NCBI GenBank assembly: GCA_030248065.1
Contig: JASAMV010001193.1
Span: forward strand, 1-64,000
Reading direction: 5' to 3'
DNA length: 64,000 nucleotides
From: Rhynchonema sp. JSB1_4
Taxonomy: Eukaryota > Nematoda > Chromadorea > Monhysterida > Xyalidae
Of the stretch, positions 46,733 to 59,439 are shown one piece after another. Under the pieces are notes generated by a model. The model ran no database searches. It saw nothing but the letters and a program-made list of their open reading frames with translations, and had not been told where the DNA came from. The position numbers and the translations under genes were made by a program. Numbering within the stretch: the stretch's first letter is position 1; each line of letters begins with the position of its first letter.

Positions 46733-47138
46733 TGCCCGATCCCGAAAATTTCGAAATAAATCCAGATCCCGATCCCGAAGCTTTTCGGGATTAGACAACT
46801 TTCACCAGCCATTAATTTTTTCGCTATTTTGACTGAAGCGTGTTCATTTTTTTCGCCACGTGCTGTTAGACTCAAATATGTTTATTTTACACCAGATTCA
46901 TTGCAAAGGAAATTCAATTGATCTAAAGGCATAAAATTTGAAAAACAGCCACTAGACTTTCGGCTCTTGGATGACTAAAAATATTTGCTCGGATCCCGGT
47001 CAAGAATACCGATCCCGAACTTTTGGCTGATCCCCATCCCGATCTTTTTCCAATCCTGAATCCCGATCCCGAAAATTTATGGAGTTGGTCCCGATCCCGA
47101 TCCCGAACTTGCGATTCCGTTTAAACCCCAGATGAGAG
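46691..47138. mobile_element. hAT-like non-autonomous element with 8-bp target duplication
   Basis: The element proper is 46699-47130 (432 bp). It is flanked by direct repeats GATGAGAG at 46691-46698 and 47131-47138. The ends TAGTGTTCAAACGGAATC and GATTCCGTTTAAACCCCA are imperfect inverted repeats. An 8-bp target duplication and a TAGNG-like terminus are typical of hAT transposons. The interior is rich in GATCCCGATCCCGA and has no transposase. It interrupts the last exon of methyltransferase copy 2. Confidence 0.85.
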
Positions 47139-47178
47139 CAACGATGAGAAACAGTCAAACAATATGAAGATGGCTTGA

Positions 47179-48881
47179 CACAAGGCTGATTAAGGAATAA
47201 ATAAGATAATGAAGCATTTCTAATGTCAACCCGTATTTTTTCACTGTTGCCGTGTGATTTTTAATAAGCATTTATTGAACTCCCGTGTTCATTTTTTCAC
47301 AGTTGTACAGTACATGTGCACTGCGGTGTTGTCTCCGTGTTGCTCGGCAGACCATGTCTAACCAAATACAGATGTCGGCTGGCCCAATGTTGGTGTTGTG
47401 AAACGCAATTTGATTGATCCATTATTTGCTTAAGATCGACGAAACCTAAAAGTAAGTAATAAACAGGGAACATTAAAAAATAGTTGGGGTACGGAGATTA
47501 GAAAAAGTTTTTCGAAGCCGGTATTGGCAAAGAAGAGCTCATGAATTTTGCTCTTTGTGTCATGCTTCCTGCACTCCCTTTCGCTCGCTACCGGCATTTT
47601 TTGGTTTCTCAATGCACCCGCGTGCTGACTGGCTGGGAACTGTGGATTGCGGGTTTGGTACAATTAGAACTTCTGGCTAGTGGTTTTTTAAAAAATGTTA
47701 TTTTTATTAAAAAAATTTTTTTTCGTTCCAAAAATTTAAAAAAATTTTAATTTTTCGAAATTCGAAAATTTCTCTGTTTTTTGCTCTAAAAGTGTTATTT
47801 TTTGCATAAAAATTGCTACTGTTGGCATCACCTGACCCTACCAAGGGTGTATTGGGTGCAATCGCTGTTTTGTGGCATCTGGACATCGTGCACACACTCA
47901 CAGGGCCTCTCATATGATTACACACGTACATGTGACTGGGTGGGCATTTATTTGTCCATGTTCCAGACCCGAAAGGAGCGATTCGATGTAATATTCACTC
48001 TAATTTCGCATTATGTGCAGTTTATTTGTATTGTTCGCGTACCTAGACGCAATAATTTCACCCAAAACTACCATCCCGAATATCAGAAAGCCATACCATC
48101 ACACCCGCACCACCTGAGGAAGGGTACGGGTGTGTACCTGACTAAGGTTGGTACTTATCGACCATTGGATAGCATGGTTTCGTATCACCTGTGCTTTAGA
48201 TGCACTTACAACACATTATGTAACAAAAATACCCCTATTTTGTACTTGAGCGCTCATTTTTTATCGTGTTGGGCAGATTTTGCCAGGAATAAAAAAAATT
48301 TTGTCAATCAAAAAATTTTTTTTAAAAAAGGGGGCTCGAATAAAAATTTTTTTTATTGACCACTGCTTCTGGCCCGCAACAGGCACATTGCATTGTGAAA
48401 CTTAGTGCGGTGCGGGTTCAATTTTTGCGGGCCTGCATTACCTCGACCCGCAACCCGCAACTCGCATGCATTGTGAAGGCATCCTAAGCAACGCCGCTAT
48501 CAATTCTTACAGTTTGAAACGCTTGGTTTTTCATATTTGCCATCATTGGTCATAGCGTCCACCAATACATTTGTTTCGCCAACACCAGTACGGGAAAGCC
48601 ATTTTTTATTCATTGTACACCGGCACGAACAATGTATAATATTTGTTGGAACGCAAAAGAATAAGGGCAACAGTTTTGCCTGAGGTTAGCAGACACATGA
48701 CAAAATTATTTGAATTCCAGCCGTCCATGTCTGAGCAAGGGGCAGGTGCACTGTCACCATGGCGACAATAGTGCGCGTTTAACCTGGCCCACACACGCCG
48801 GAATACTGATCGTTCATATTTCACAGAAACGCAAAAGGTGATTTAAATATTAAAAAACAACATTTAAGTAAAAGGTTAAAG
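47179..48881. other. Intergenic, repeat-bearing
   Basis: 47690-47780 and 48285-48360 hold A/T-rich AAAAATTTTTT-type inverted stretches. 48390-48486 has CATTGTGAA and GCGGGTTGCGGG-like units ending GTGAAGGCATCCTAAG, related in end sequence to the elements at 22552 and 57345. I see no supported gene. Confidence 0.5.
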
Positions 48882-51800
48882 ATGCACCAAGACCAAACAA
48901 CGCGCATCAATCTGATGTCCGAATTACTGTCGCACGAAAGCGACATGAAAAAACGTCATTTTCAACTGAAACAAGATTGGCAAAGGCTTGAAAATCGTAT
49001 GGCGCTAATTGATATCAAGATTGATGAAGCCAGAGAATTGAGAGTTGGTTTTTTCTGATAAAAATGGAACTTTAAAAATCTATTTTTGATGAATTTTTCT
49101 AGAACCAATATGTGCATGATCTGGAACGCAAATACCCGCAGTGGAATCCGCTGCTGAAGACATATGCGGTTCGTTTTATTATTCTTCGTTCTGGTCAACC
49201 GTATTTCTTAGTGCTTTTTAATTTTGTAGTTGTCATGCGCAGGCTGAATATTTCGCCTTAGTCGTGGTTGGGCTAGACTTGGGGGGTGAAGCCCAAACCT
49301 GCCTAACTTCTGCCGCGCTGAAACGTACAAAATGAGCCCAAGCCTCAGCATAATTTTTTAAGGCTCCCAAACGTCTGCCAATCAGCAAACAGCCGACTGT
49401 GCACAGGCCAACAATTCTTGATGACCTATCGACTGCTCAGTACTGGACGCAAGTCGATCCAAAGTCCTTGTCTCAGCACGCGCAAGGCCCTTTGTCTCCG
49501 CCGGAAAAGGTGAACAGCAGTTAGGGTCTGTGAAGTACCGGCCGGAGTTATCCGGTTTCCGGTGGGGCTCTATTTGGAACATGTTCCTAATAGAGCCCTA
49601 GGGTCTATTCGGGATTTTTTCGTTCTCGTACCCATTTTGTGATCTAAATTTACCGACAAAAAGCAGCAAAACGAGCTATTTTACATGATATTTCGTCGTT
49701 TTCGGTCAAAATCTTTGTCTTTCAGGCACATAGAACCAAAATACAGTCTATACAAAGCGTCTATAAGACACAAAAACGTGTTGCAATCAGGTATGAACCA
49801 TATTCGAAAAGTACAAAAATTTTACATGGGGCTCTATTTCGGAATAAAAATAATTTTCAAAATCCGACTTCCCACCTACTACCAAATAGAGCCCCAGAGG
49901 CTGTAACTTGAGAACTCCGGTACTTGGTACCCTATACTTGCATATACTACGTGGGTGCGACAGAACACCAGTGGAAACGCCGTTTGCATCAACAATGCCA
50001 TCTCTTTTTCAAAAACACACCCCTCCAAAAATTGGTTGCTAATGTTTATCCGAGGTAAAATAACGTCAAAGCTCAAGCCTGCCTAAATGGCATAATGTTC
50101 AAGACGGCAGACCAACAAATCTTCGTCTGCTGTTCTTGCTGCTATTTTTACCGTGTCCGATTCCTAAGGAGCTAAGAGATTGAACTCTTTTGACCAAAAA
50201 AGCTGAAATCTTTCGACCAAAAACTTTTGAAATTAATTGTTGCAGGACACAACCGTCGACATGCAGTCGCTGCGTGCTCGTGTTGATGACCTGTCGTCTC
50301 AGCTGCATTCCCTGCAACAGCAAGGCAAGCTGGGCGATGTTTCACTCATAAACGCGAATCAGCGTCCCGCTCAAGGCCAGAATGAACAGGTGCAAAAATT
50401 CTTAAAAGCTTGCATAACCCTAACAATATTTAAGTCTGTTTTTAATCGTTTTTTTTGCAGAATGACAGCATCATAAATGTACGTTACCATCAGCAACCGG
50501 TTCCAGAACCGAACTCGTTAATGGAAGAAGACGAGCACGCCAGGGCTCAGTCGCGGAGCCACTCAAAGGCGCAGCAGCACGAAAATTACGGAGGCGATTT
50601 CTCGGCTCCTGTTCAGCAACGGCAAGAGGTCGTCACGAAGCAAAAGCAAATTGACCAACAGTTGAAGGCACCTCCGGAAACAGTGCCAAAACCAGGTCCA
50701 TAATTATATGGGATGAATAGTTTGGTGTTTCCAACATTTTGTCTAATCAGCACAGGCCTATGGATACAAGCCTTAGTTCAGAAGATCAAGCGCAGTTCTG
50801 GAAACCCTCCAAACAACGACTTTTTTCGTATTCGTGGGCAATAATCGTCATTAACTGGTCTGTACATTTGCAATTAAAGTGATTGCCAAGGCCTAAGGAA
50901 CTCTTATCACAAAAAGTAGTGTTTGACCGATTGGGACAAATACATATTGGCCGGAGTCAACGAGGTTGCACAAAAACTATCGATAATACCCAACACGAAT
51001 GAAATAACGGTATATGTAGCTAAAAACAGCACATAAACCCACCCAAAATAAATCAAATTGTGCGAAAACCGCTGCCGTGCCGCTGGAGTTGTCAAATTTT
51101 TACAACTCACCAGCGGCACTCCAGCGCGGCACTCGCCGGCACCGCTGTCGCCGCTGCCGCTCCACTAGGAATAGCCTTTTAAAAACGTTTCAGTCCAAAA
51201 GCAGCAGTCACCTTCAGCCGACACCAGTTACGCCCAATTTGTCGGTTTGCTCAAGAACGAAAGCTCGAATGCGAATAAGACAGCTGACAGTGGATCATCG
51301 GACAGCGACAGCATCGAGGCTCGATTGTCGAAGACGAATGAGAGGAAGAAGGCTGTCGCTTTGAAAGATCAGGCAAAGTTGGTGCCTGGTGCATGCCAAA
51401 GATTCGTTTGTTTGATCGCGATCTAAATCTTGAAGCATTGGCGCATCTGTGCGAGCCGATTTTTGAACGGGTAAATAAATAAATCTTTTTAGAAAAAATG
51501 TGGCTTCGAAAATTTGTCACGGCTTTGTGTCATGGCATTGAATGTTGCACATTGGCAACAACCGATCAAGTTTGCTTTGAACAATAGTGAGCTATCAAAC
51601 AATGAACCTGTAAAGCATAAAGGCCACTTCTTCAGTCCTGAAATCACCGTAGTGGCGCCACCGAGCAGCGACCGACAACCGAACCCGACAACCGAAAAGG
51701 CCGGTATCAACACGTCACCTAAGCCGTCACAGGGTGGTCAAAAAGATGCTGCAACCGAGAAAAGCGACGCTGAGAAATTCATGGACAAACTTTTCCCGAA

Positions 51801-51936
51801 AAATAGCCAGGAGCAGGCGAAAACAAATAAGGAAGCAGAAAAACGCAGTAAGCCAAAGGCAGAGTCCAAACATGTGGATGGGCGACCTAAGGCCGTTTCT
51901 TACCTGGACTCCAGTGATGAAGACTTTTGGGATTAA
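48882..51936 (+). CDS. Coiled-coil / low-complexity protein, family not recognised
   Basis: Predicted exons 48882-49043, 49103-49168, 49393-49509, 50246-50389, 50461-50695, 51194-51381, 51493-51936, phases consistent, about 451 aa. The N-terminal third is helical and charged (heptad-like HFQLKQDWQRLENRMALIDI, then LERKYPQWNPLLKTYA). A second short coiled coil follows (MQSLRARVDDLSSQLHSLQQ), then Gln/Ser/Pro-rich disordered sequence, Ser/Asp clusters (DSGSSDSDSIEARLS), a Lys/Glu-rich stretch and an acidic aromatic tail (DSSDEDFWD) that could be a binding motif. No signal peptide or membrane segment, so probably cytoplasmic. It resembles centrosomal or cytoskeletal scaffold proteins only in composition. 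The segment between exons 6 and 7 is the least certain. The stop overlaps AATAAA. Confidence 0.7.
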
Positions 51937-54900
51937 ATAAAGCACATGTTGAAAACTTGGCTGTTCTATATTCTCATTTTGCCTAATGTTTTGCAGATTC
52001 AATATGAACTTTCATTTCATGAGAAATATTCCCCAATTCCACTTGTGTTGTCTCGGTACATATTATGTACGGTATCCATCAAGGACGATGGGGTACTTTA
52101 TTACAAACCACTGTTATTATTTCCATTATTTTTCCTTGTTATCTGTTCCGATGCGGACCGCTAGAAAGAATTGTTGGTACAATTACATACATTTATTATT
52201 TTTGCCGCTTCACTCAATCGAAAAAATTTGTTGTTTTTTCAGTTCTTTTCAATTGCCGCAAGCAATTTTCAGTGAGCAAGGCGCACAGCAATTTTCTAAT
52301 TTAGAGACCAAGGTAATTTAGAATTTAGAACAACAATAAAAATTTTATTCGTGTTGGGTGTAGTTTACGTACCTGGTTCGAGTTTATTATAAGCAAGCGA
52401 TCAAGCGTTAGCATGGTTGGTACATGCACATTACGTATGTATAAGTCCCCACCATGCCTGTTTGCGATTTATGTACTTCAAACAGATATAATAGCTTTTC
52501 AACAAATATTATTTCAGCTCTACTACATTACGTAAGCACAATGAAAAATGAGTGAGAAAAGTATATCCACAAGTTGAAGTACATATTTCCGAATTACCTC
52601 CAGTGAGGACTTATTCGGGGGGGGGGGCTTATTTGACAGTTTCCAGTAGGTCATAGAGAGTTTCACATGTCATTGAACATCTCACATGGAAACCAAGTTT
52701 TATGTCATTGAACGAAACACGGTATTTGGCGTTAGCGTTCCTCCAATTTGCAATGCATGAAACAAAATATATTGCCAACATAAAACATAAATGTAAAAGT
52801 TCAGATTATTTGTGCCGCGCGCATCAGCACCTCTTCATGTGTATGTACATGTCCAGGTGGCCGCACTGTACAAAAGGTTCTACCTGGCGGGAACAAAGGA
52901 TCGATGTCAATTGTTGTTGTGTTTTCTATGTGACACCATTACGATTTACAGTATATGCAAAATGCTGCACTCTGCACTGTGCTAGCGCTAACTGTGTATA
53001 GGGAATCGATATGAGTATGTACATGCGTACGGTACTGGCGTTCTAGGCAATTACAAATGTCCTTTCGTTACTGTGACATTGTTGCTCCCTGCCAATAATG
53101 TTATGAAATGCCATACAGTAGCCAGCCACACAGGGCAATAAAAATAGCCATTTTGCTGATAATGGCATTTTCTTGGAGTGAATTGTTTTGGAAGCGCAAT
53201 ACATGGATCAGTGTCAGCTCCACACAGCAACGCGCTAAAACCGAACTAAGCTGTAAGAAGCATAATGCATGCATACAGTGACAAATAATAAAATACCAAC
53301 CAACAGTGTACAGTTGCTCACATTATTCATTTGGCGCCCTTTTTGCCCCTTCTTGCACCAGTGTGCCGACGCCTAGGCGTGAAATTCTTGAACATCGGGT
53401 AAAAATATCATTCTACATAAGCCAGGAACACCTCACCCAACCACAACTGCCCCAAGCATATACACTGTGCACATATGTATGTAGTGGTTCTTATCTCAAT
53501 CATAACGCCAGCGCCCCTCAAGTGCCCGCACACGCCATTTGGAGCCGGAAAACCTCGGTATAATTCGATTCTCGCCTGCTCCGTGTTCCATAAACATGCG
53601 TTTCCTTCGAGACGTACAATGTCGGTCAAAAAAAGCGTTCGCCTTGAAATTTCTGATAGCCCTCAAGGAATAAGTTGCAAAAAAATCTTCAAGCACACAC
53701 GCATACGTAGGGTACATTCAAGGTAAAAAAAACATTGGCACAAACAATGCTGCCATAGGCCTGGCGATGCAGACGTTCGGTACACCAGGTCATCATCAGT
53801 GCAAGTAGCTATGTATATGGCGCAAAACACATCGCTTTTTTTGCCGGTAGGTTTTGGAACGGACGAAATGTTATGAGGCTTTTATGATCGGTGTGGCTTC
53901 GCAACAATAAAATTTTCCGTGGTGCGTCTCTCTTTTTTATCAAAGCCGAGCGGGTGACTGTCTGACATTATGGATAATGGTGTTACTCCACGGAGAGCAC
54001 AATAGTCGGCAAAGTGACATGTGATCGAGACCCATATTTATGACTATTACAGTATACGCATACGCTTTTTTGTTTCTGATTTCATGGTCTGGAACATTCT
54101 GAGAAAACCAAGGGGTTCCGAACATTTTTTAAAAAATTTTGGTACAGATTTTTTGCCAACAGCTGAAGCGCGTACTCTACCTTTACCCCATGAAAACTGC
54201 ACGTTTTTCTGTTGCTTTCAAACACGCACCATTGCTGTTATTGCGTTTATGATATATTGTTCTGTGGAACATATGTATGTATCTTTTTTTTGAAACCGCA
54301 TGCCTAGTATAATTTTTTGGAAGCGAACGTTTCAAGCTTGGTCATCTTAAACCCCTATACGGTGCCAGCTGCAAATGTTTGGCTGATTGAGACCTGCGCC
54401 TGCAGCGCATGGAGTTGTAATTCAGCAGACTCCTGGTCCTGCGCATGGTGAAAACAAACAGGCGCAGGCTCGCATGCTCAACAGTGCTGGAACGGTGAGG
54501 CGCAATCCTCCACATGAGACCCCAGGCGCAGTCAGGCTCAGCGGATGCATCGCTACCTTAGTTACTTTTTTTTCAACAAAATGTGTTTTTAGTTGTTTTC
54601 ATCGTTGTAACGGTTTTTTGGCTCTATGTGTATGAAAACTGACGCGTTGTGGTTTTGCAAGGATAATCGTTGAAACTGTCACTGCCGGACTTTAGTCCTA
54701 TGCGGCGTTTGGTACAAAAGAACTTTATATTTCTAACAAATGTTGCGCAGAGTTGAAATAATGCAACCTATTTGACCCTCTATTTGACTTGCGAACCAAC
54801 GATATGCAGCGCAAAAGCCAAAAAAATTATTTAAAAAACAAACGAGTTTCAAACTGCGTAAGTTACACAAAATCAAGTGATGCATACGTGATGCATACGT

Positions 54901-56929
54901 GATGCATACGCGGAATATGAACGGAGGCTGCCTGGAGGCTCAAACGAGGCGAGCCTGCGTCAGTTTGCATTGTCTGCGCAGGCTCGAGCGGGTATATATG
55001 CGCATCCCTGCATTGCAGGCGCAGGCGTCAATCGGCCAAAAAGTTGCAGCTGGTACCGTTGTTGGACATGAAACCCTTGGGTCGCAGATGCCCTAAGTAC
55101 ATTGATGCACGAAGCTACCCGGACTGAACCATCACACAGTGACAAACAGCTGAAGACGCAGACAAACTGTGAGCCATATCACATCCAACAAGCTCGCCAT
55201 ATGATTTGTGGCTTATGGTTGTTTGCCTGTGAAAAATTGCCTGAACAACAACACCTCATATCACAAGCATCATGACAGAAACAAATTTGGTGATGGGATC
55301 GATTTGTACCTGCCTTGCTTTGGCATTTTTACTTTAACGACAAGAGATTTCCTGGCGTCACGAATGTCGACCAACGTTAGAATTGTTCATTTTAGCTTCG
55401 AGAACAGCATTTACGCTGGTCCCAACGGATGACATTACTAAATTTCTTAACGTTGCCAACGCAAGAAATCCACGGGACGTGACCAAGCCTGGGCCGATCC
55501 GATCGCCAAGTTCGACACATCGCTCCATAATTTATCCCCGCTGGAAGTCAAAATTGCGTTCAGCCGCAGGCCACTGGCTACTATTGTCCCACACTCCTGT
55601 CTGTCCTGCTGACCCAAAACTTTTCGAGTCATTTTCAAACTATGTACGCAGCTTTTTTGTCTCCACTCCATCTATGTACCGCTGATATCTTTTGTCTGCT
55701 TCTTCTTGCATTGCTGTCAATCCATAAACGGAATAGCTGCAATGATGAAATCCTTAAAAGTCTTGCCCAAAATAACTTTTGCCGCTTTGCCCTATGTGAC
55801 TGCGTAGTATCTACTTGATGTGCACATGTACCATACATATACGTACATACTACATTAGAGGCATACTGTGTATGCAGTATGCACAAGGTGCCATTTGATG
55901 CCTCCGTCCGTATGACTTGGGTATGCTGATTCATGGTGCGAAAATTGAGTTAGCGGGCAAAATTGCATGCAAATAGGTGGCATGCTGCCGCCGGGTCTTG
56001 CCCGCCCGCGCACAGGTTTTGGGACCATTTTTGAACGGTCATCTTCAGCTTTGATGTTTCGAATATCTTTTATGTGGTTTTGTTTGCTATAACATTGCAT
56101 TAACATCCATCACGCGATGTAGAAAAGCAAATGAAACATTTTGGTGTGCTTGCATGTTGTCCATCGTTAACGCGGAACTGTCGTCAAATTTAAAATATTG
56201 TTGAGTTAATGCATTGTCCGAGTGTGCCGGGACAGTTTTAGCTCACGCCACGTTAAAAAGTGTACGACTTTTGTAAAATCAGCTTACACATCAGCATTTG
56301 TGATATTTCTGACTATTTTTGTGCAATGAAACCCCTCAACGGCTATTGAAAAAGCCGCTGGCTTCTATGCATACTTAATGACAAGAGTGATCGTTCGATC
56401 GCATTAACATCGATGCAGCTTAATCCTAATCTGTCCTGATGTGCAAAATCATGACATTTCTGTACTGATAGAACACTGTTAAGTCCGGTGTCATCAAGCC
56501 TTTGGAACATGTCCTGCTAAAACGCATTAGTGCCAGGTGAAGACATGTTTCAAAATTTCCAATTGGGCATGATAAGCCAAATTATTATGTATAGTCCAAC
56601 CACTGGCTCCCTAGAAGCCTTTTTTGGTTCAAATTTTGCTGATCAATTTCCAAACAAAAAACACGTGCAAAACATACGCGTTTCGAAATGTTTCGAAAAC
56701 AAAGAAAAAGGATACGTGTATGTTTTGCGCGTGGTTTTTCTCTGAGAATTGATCTGCGGAGGAGCAGATAAATCGGAGCCAGCCAACTTCAAAAAGGAAC
56801 CTCATGAGCAGTTGGATGGACTTTACGCATTGATACATATCTGATTTTGCTTCACATGCAACTTTGCCAAATGGTCAATTATAAGCTCGCTCTTCTTATC
56901 AGAAGCCCTCAGTGTGGAATCCGTTTCTC
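51937..56929. other. Gene-poor region
   Basis: AT-rich sequence with TACATATGTA motifs, a poly-G run at about 52617-52627, a tandem GTGATGCATAC run (x3) at about 54878-54908, and CGCAGGCTCG / GCCTGCGCC palindromic motifs at 54380-54540 and 54930-55030. Open frames are short and unsupported. A possible relative of the 29822 element ends near 56810 (CAACTTCAAAAAGGAACCTC). Confidence 0.5.
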
Positions 56930-58800
56930 ACGTTGGATGGCATTTTCGAAACGGTGTAAAGGTCAGTTGGGTGTTAAGGTCGGTGGAAAGCTCGGTGTGA
57001 GAAAGTTCAGTGTAAGCTCGGCGTAAGCTTGAAACATTGCACGCGCTGAGCAAGCAGCAGACGCGCGTTTCTAAACGGAAGGTCAACTTTGATGGTTTGC
57101 TGTGCAAGCGTAAAGCGTTTGTTTGCAATCTGGTTCATTTAAGCTGGTTGCACAAACGTTTTAAAAGAATATTTTTAAGTTGCCTATTCGCCGCAAGGCT
57201 GTTGAGAACTTGAACATTTATTGACGGCGGTGCCAAAAATTTTCACGTCACCAGCTGATCGCAGCACGAAATCAAAACGGCACCATAAAAGGTTGCGAAA
57301 TTCATACATATCGTTTAAAAACGCAGCTTGTGCAACCAGCCTTAGGCCGTCTTCACAATGACACGGTTTCACGGTTTTCCGGTTTTCCGGTTTTACGGTT
57401 TCACGGTTTTCCGGTTTCACGGTTTGCATTGCTGATGTCTTCACAATGACATCCGGTTTTACGGTTTCACGTTTTCACGGTTTCACGGTTTCAAATTGGT
57501 GTCTTCACAATGACACGGTTTTATGGTTTCACGGTTTTACGGTTTCCAACATAATGTGCAGTCGGAATTATGGCCAAGCTCAAATAAAATGCGTTTGAAA
57601 TCTGCAGTACTTGACGTCTTTAACAACTTTTACACTGGTCGAAGCTAGCGGCATCAGCAAATCATGAAATACCTTATTTAAACGTCACCAGAGGGTCAGT
57701 GACGTCGTTTAGATGTATTTATGACATCTTTGGTCACAAATTTTTCATTAGTTAGGCAGCGCAGATACAAAATGAGTCATGTTTGGTCACATTTGATCTC
57801 AAGGTTAACTATTGAGTGACCTTCGAGACCAAATGACTCCCTTTCGGTCACATGCTGTCTGGGAACATTTGAGAGCTCGGGAAGTGTGACTTGCCACTCA
57901 GCACTTGCAATTTATGATATGAGCACACAAACATGAACAAACGTTACAAAACGTACGATCTTTGAAAACAAAAACAAACTTAAACTTTAGTGACAGGCTT
58001 GCGTACACAAAATGAAATAAAGATTGGTATAAAAAGAATCATGCGAGAACGACAGTTAACGATCTCGGTTGACGACATGAGTATAACCCAAAAGCTGAGT
58101 CGATCTAATCACCAACTTATACATGCGCAAAGGTGTTTTATCACAGAAATCGAGAAGGTTTTGGAAGGGTATAGGGCTAAATTCTGCAATTCTGGGTACT
58201 TTTTGGCAGGAAAACTGTGGTTCAAAATTTATTCATTCATTTTTATAGTGAAACCAGATTTTCTTACCACATGACGGAAAACTGTACATCAGATAACGTA
58301 TTATAACATCCAATTCTTATGTTTTGGACCCATCCAGTGTCAAATGCATGCATCTGACGCACCAAAACCGTGATAAAATTAGAACCGGTTCTAATTGGCT
58401 TTTATCCGGTTTCACGGTTTGAAAACAATTAGACCAAACCGTGAAACCGTGAAACCGCGTCATTGTGAAGACACCAACCGTAAAACCGTGAAAACGTGAA
58501 ACCGGAAAACCGTGAAACCGTGTCATTGTGAAGACAACAAACGTGAAAACGTGAAACCGTGAAACCGTAAAACCGTGAAACCGTGTCATTGTGAAGACCG
58601 CCTAAACAAACAATATTGCAAACAAACGATTTACACTTGCACAGCAGACTGTCAAAGTTGACCTTTCGTTCAGAAACGCGCGTCTGCTGCTTGCTCAGCG
58701 TGCAATGTTTCAAGCTTACGCCGAGCTTAAACTGAACTTTCTCACACTGAGCTTTCCACCGACCTTTACACCCAATTGACCTTTACACATTTTCGAAAAT
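56930..58800. mobile_element. ~1.9-kb foldback element with CGGTTTCACGGTTTT repeat arms
   Basis: Outer arms pair: GTGTAAAGGTCAGTTGGGTG from 56954 with CACCCAATTGACCTTTACAC ending 58788. Pairing continues through the AAGCTCGGTGTGAGAAAGTT and GAGCAAGCAGCAGACGCGCG regions. Inner arms start at TTAGGCCGTCTTCACAATG (about 57342) and its inverse (about 58588-58603) and are filled with irregular CGGTTTTACGGTTTCACGG units. The left arm has about 200 bp (57140-57345) with no counterpart on the right. The centre (57560-58390) holds one open frame at 57990-58274 of unknown nature. No transposase recognised. Confidence 0.8.
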
Positions 58801-59306
58801 ATCACCCATTAGCGCGTTTGTGATGGCGCTCCGAAGGTCTCGAACATTTAGTGTCTGCGGTGCGACCCAAGAGTTCACCATTTTCGCCCGTTGATCAAGG
58901 CTTCAGTTCTATACATATAATAACAGAAGTTTCCTTACGTCCGCACGCTGAATCGTATACAGATGTCCTGAAAGTGAGTCCTGTATACATACTGTACATA
59001 ATATGTATGTACGTGTGCTCAGCAGCAACACTGATGCTTTCTCTTTGCAGATTGAATTGCCGAAAAAGAGGAAACAATTACAGGGTGCAAGGGCAGCACA
59101 TCTCTCCAACGCAAATTATGTGCCGATAACGTGAACTTTTTCGGGTTGGGCAGCACTTGTACAGTGTATGTATAAGGCATCAGCAAATTATAGCGGCGCG
59201 ATTTTCGCTGAGCCGGTCCCAAAGAGACACGAGACACTTGTGACACTTTCTGCTGCTCACACAAAGCCTACAAATCTGCTCAACTCAAATTGACAGCTTT
59301 TGCATA

Positions 59307-59439
59307 ATGTCAAATGTGCGGTCCGCCCGACACGACTCGCCGGCAAACGATCTGCATAAACTATTGCAAGTGCAAGGACACGGCTACTCACCGCGCGGGT
59401 CACCAAGAGGCAGTCGGCGGGGATCAACGTGCACGCCTG
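59307..59439 (+). CDS. Probable first coding exon of an unrecognised gene (partial)
   Basis: ATG at 59307 opens a frame rich in Ser, Arg and Gly (MSNVRSARHDSPANDLHKLL; YSPRGSPRGSRRGSTCTP) that runs to a strong GTGAGT donor just after 59439. Composition suggests a phosphorylated cytoplasmic N-terminus. A candidate downstream exon with the same flavour (MLPQLPTPGKQGTAG in one frame) lies at about 62600-62755, but I could not join the two convincingly. The gene may continue beyond the window. No family assigned. Confidence 0.45.

Noticed and set aside
51382..51492. Two ultra-short introns (20 and 22 nt) flanking a 23-codon segment in the coiled-coil gene
   Set aside because: GTAAAT...TTTTTAG (22 nt) looks canonical, but a single 111-nt intron from GTGCCT (51382) to TTTTTAG (51492) keeps phase and is far more ordinary.
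57345..58610. CRISPR-like regularly repeated array
   Set aside because: Units are irregular, inverted at the far side and without unique equal-length spacers. This is a eukaryotic foldback/satellite element.
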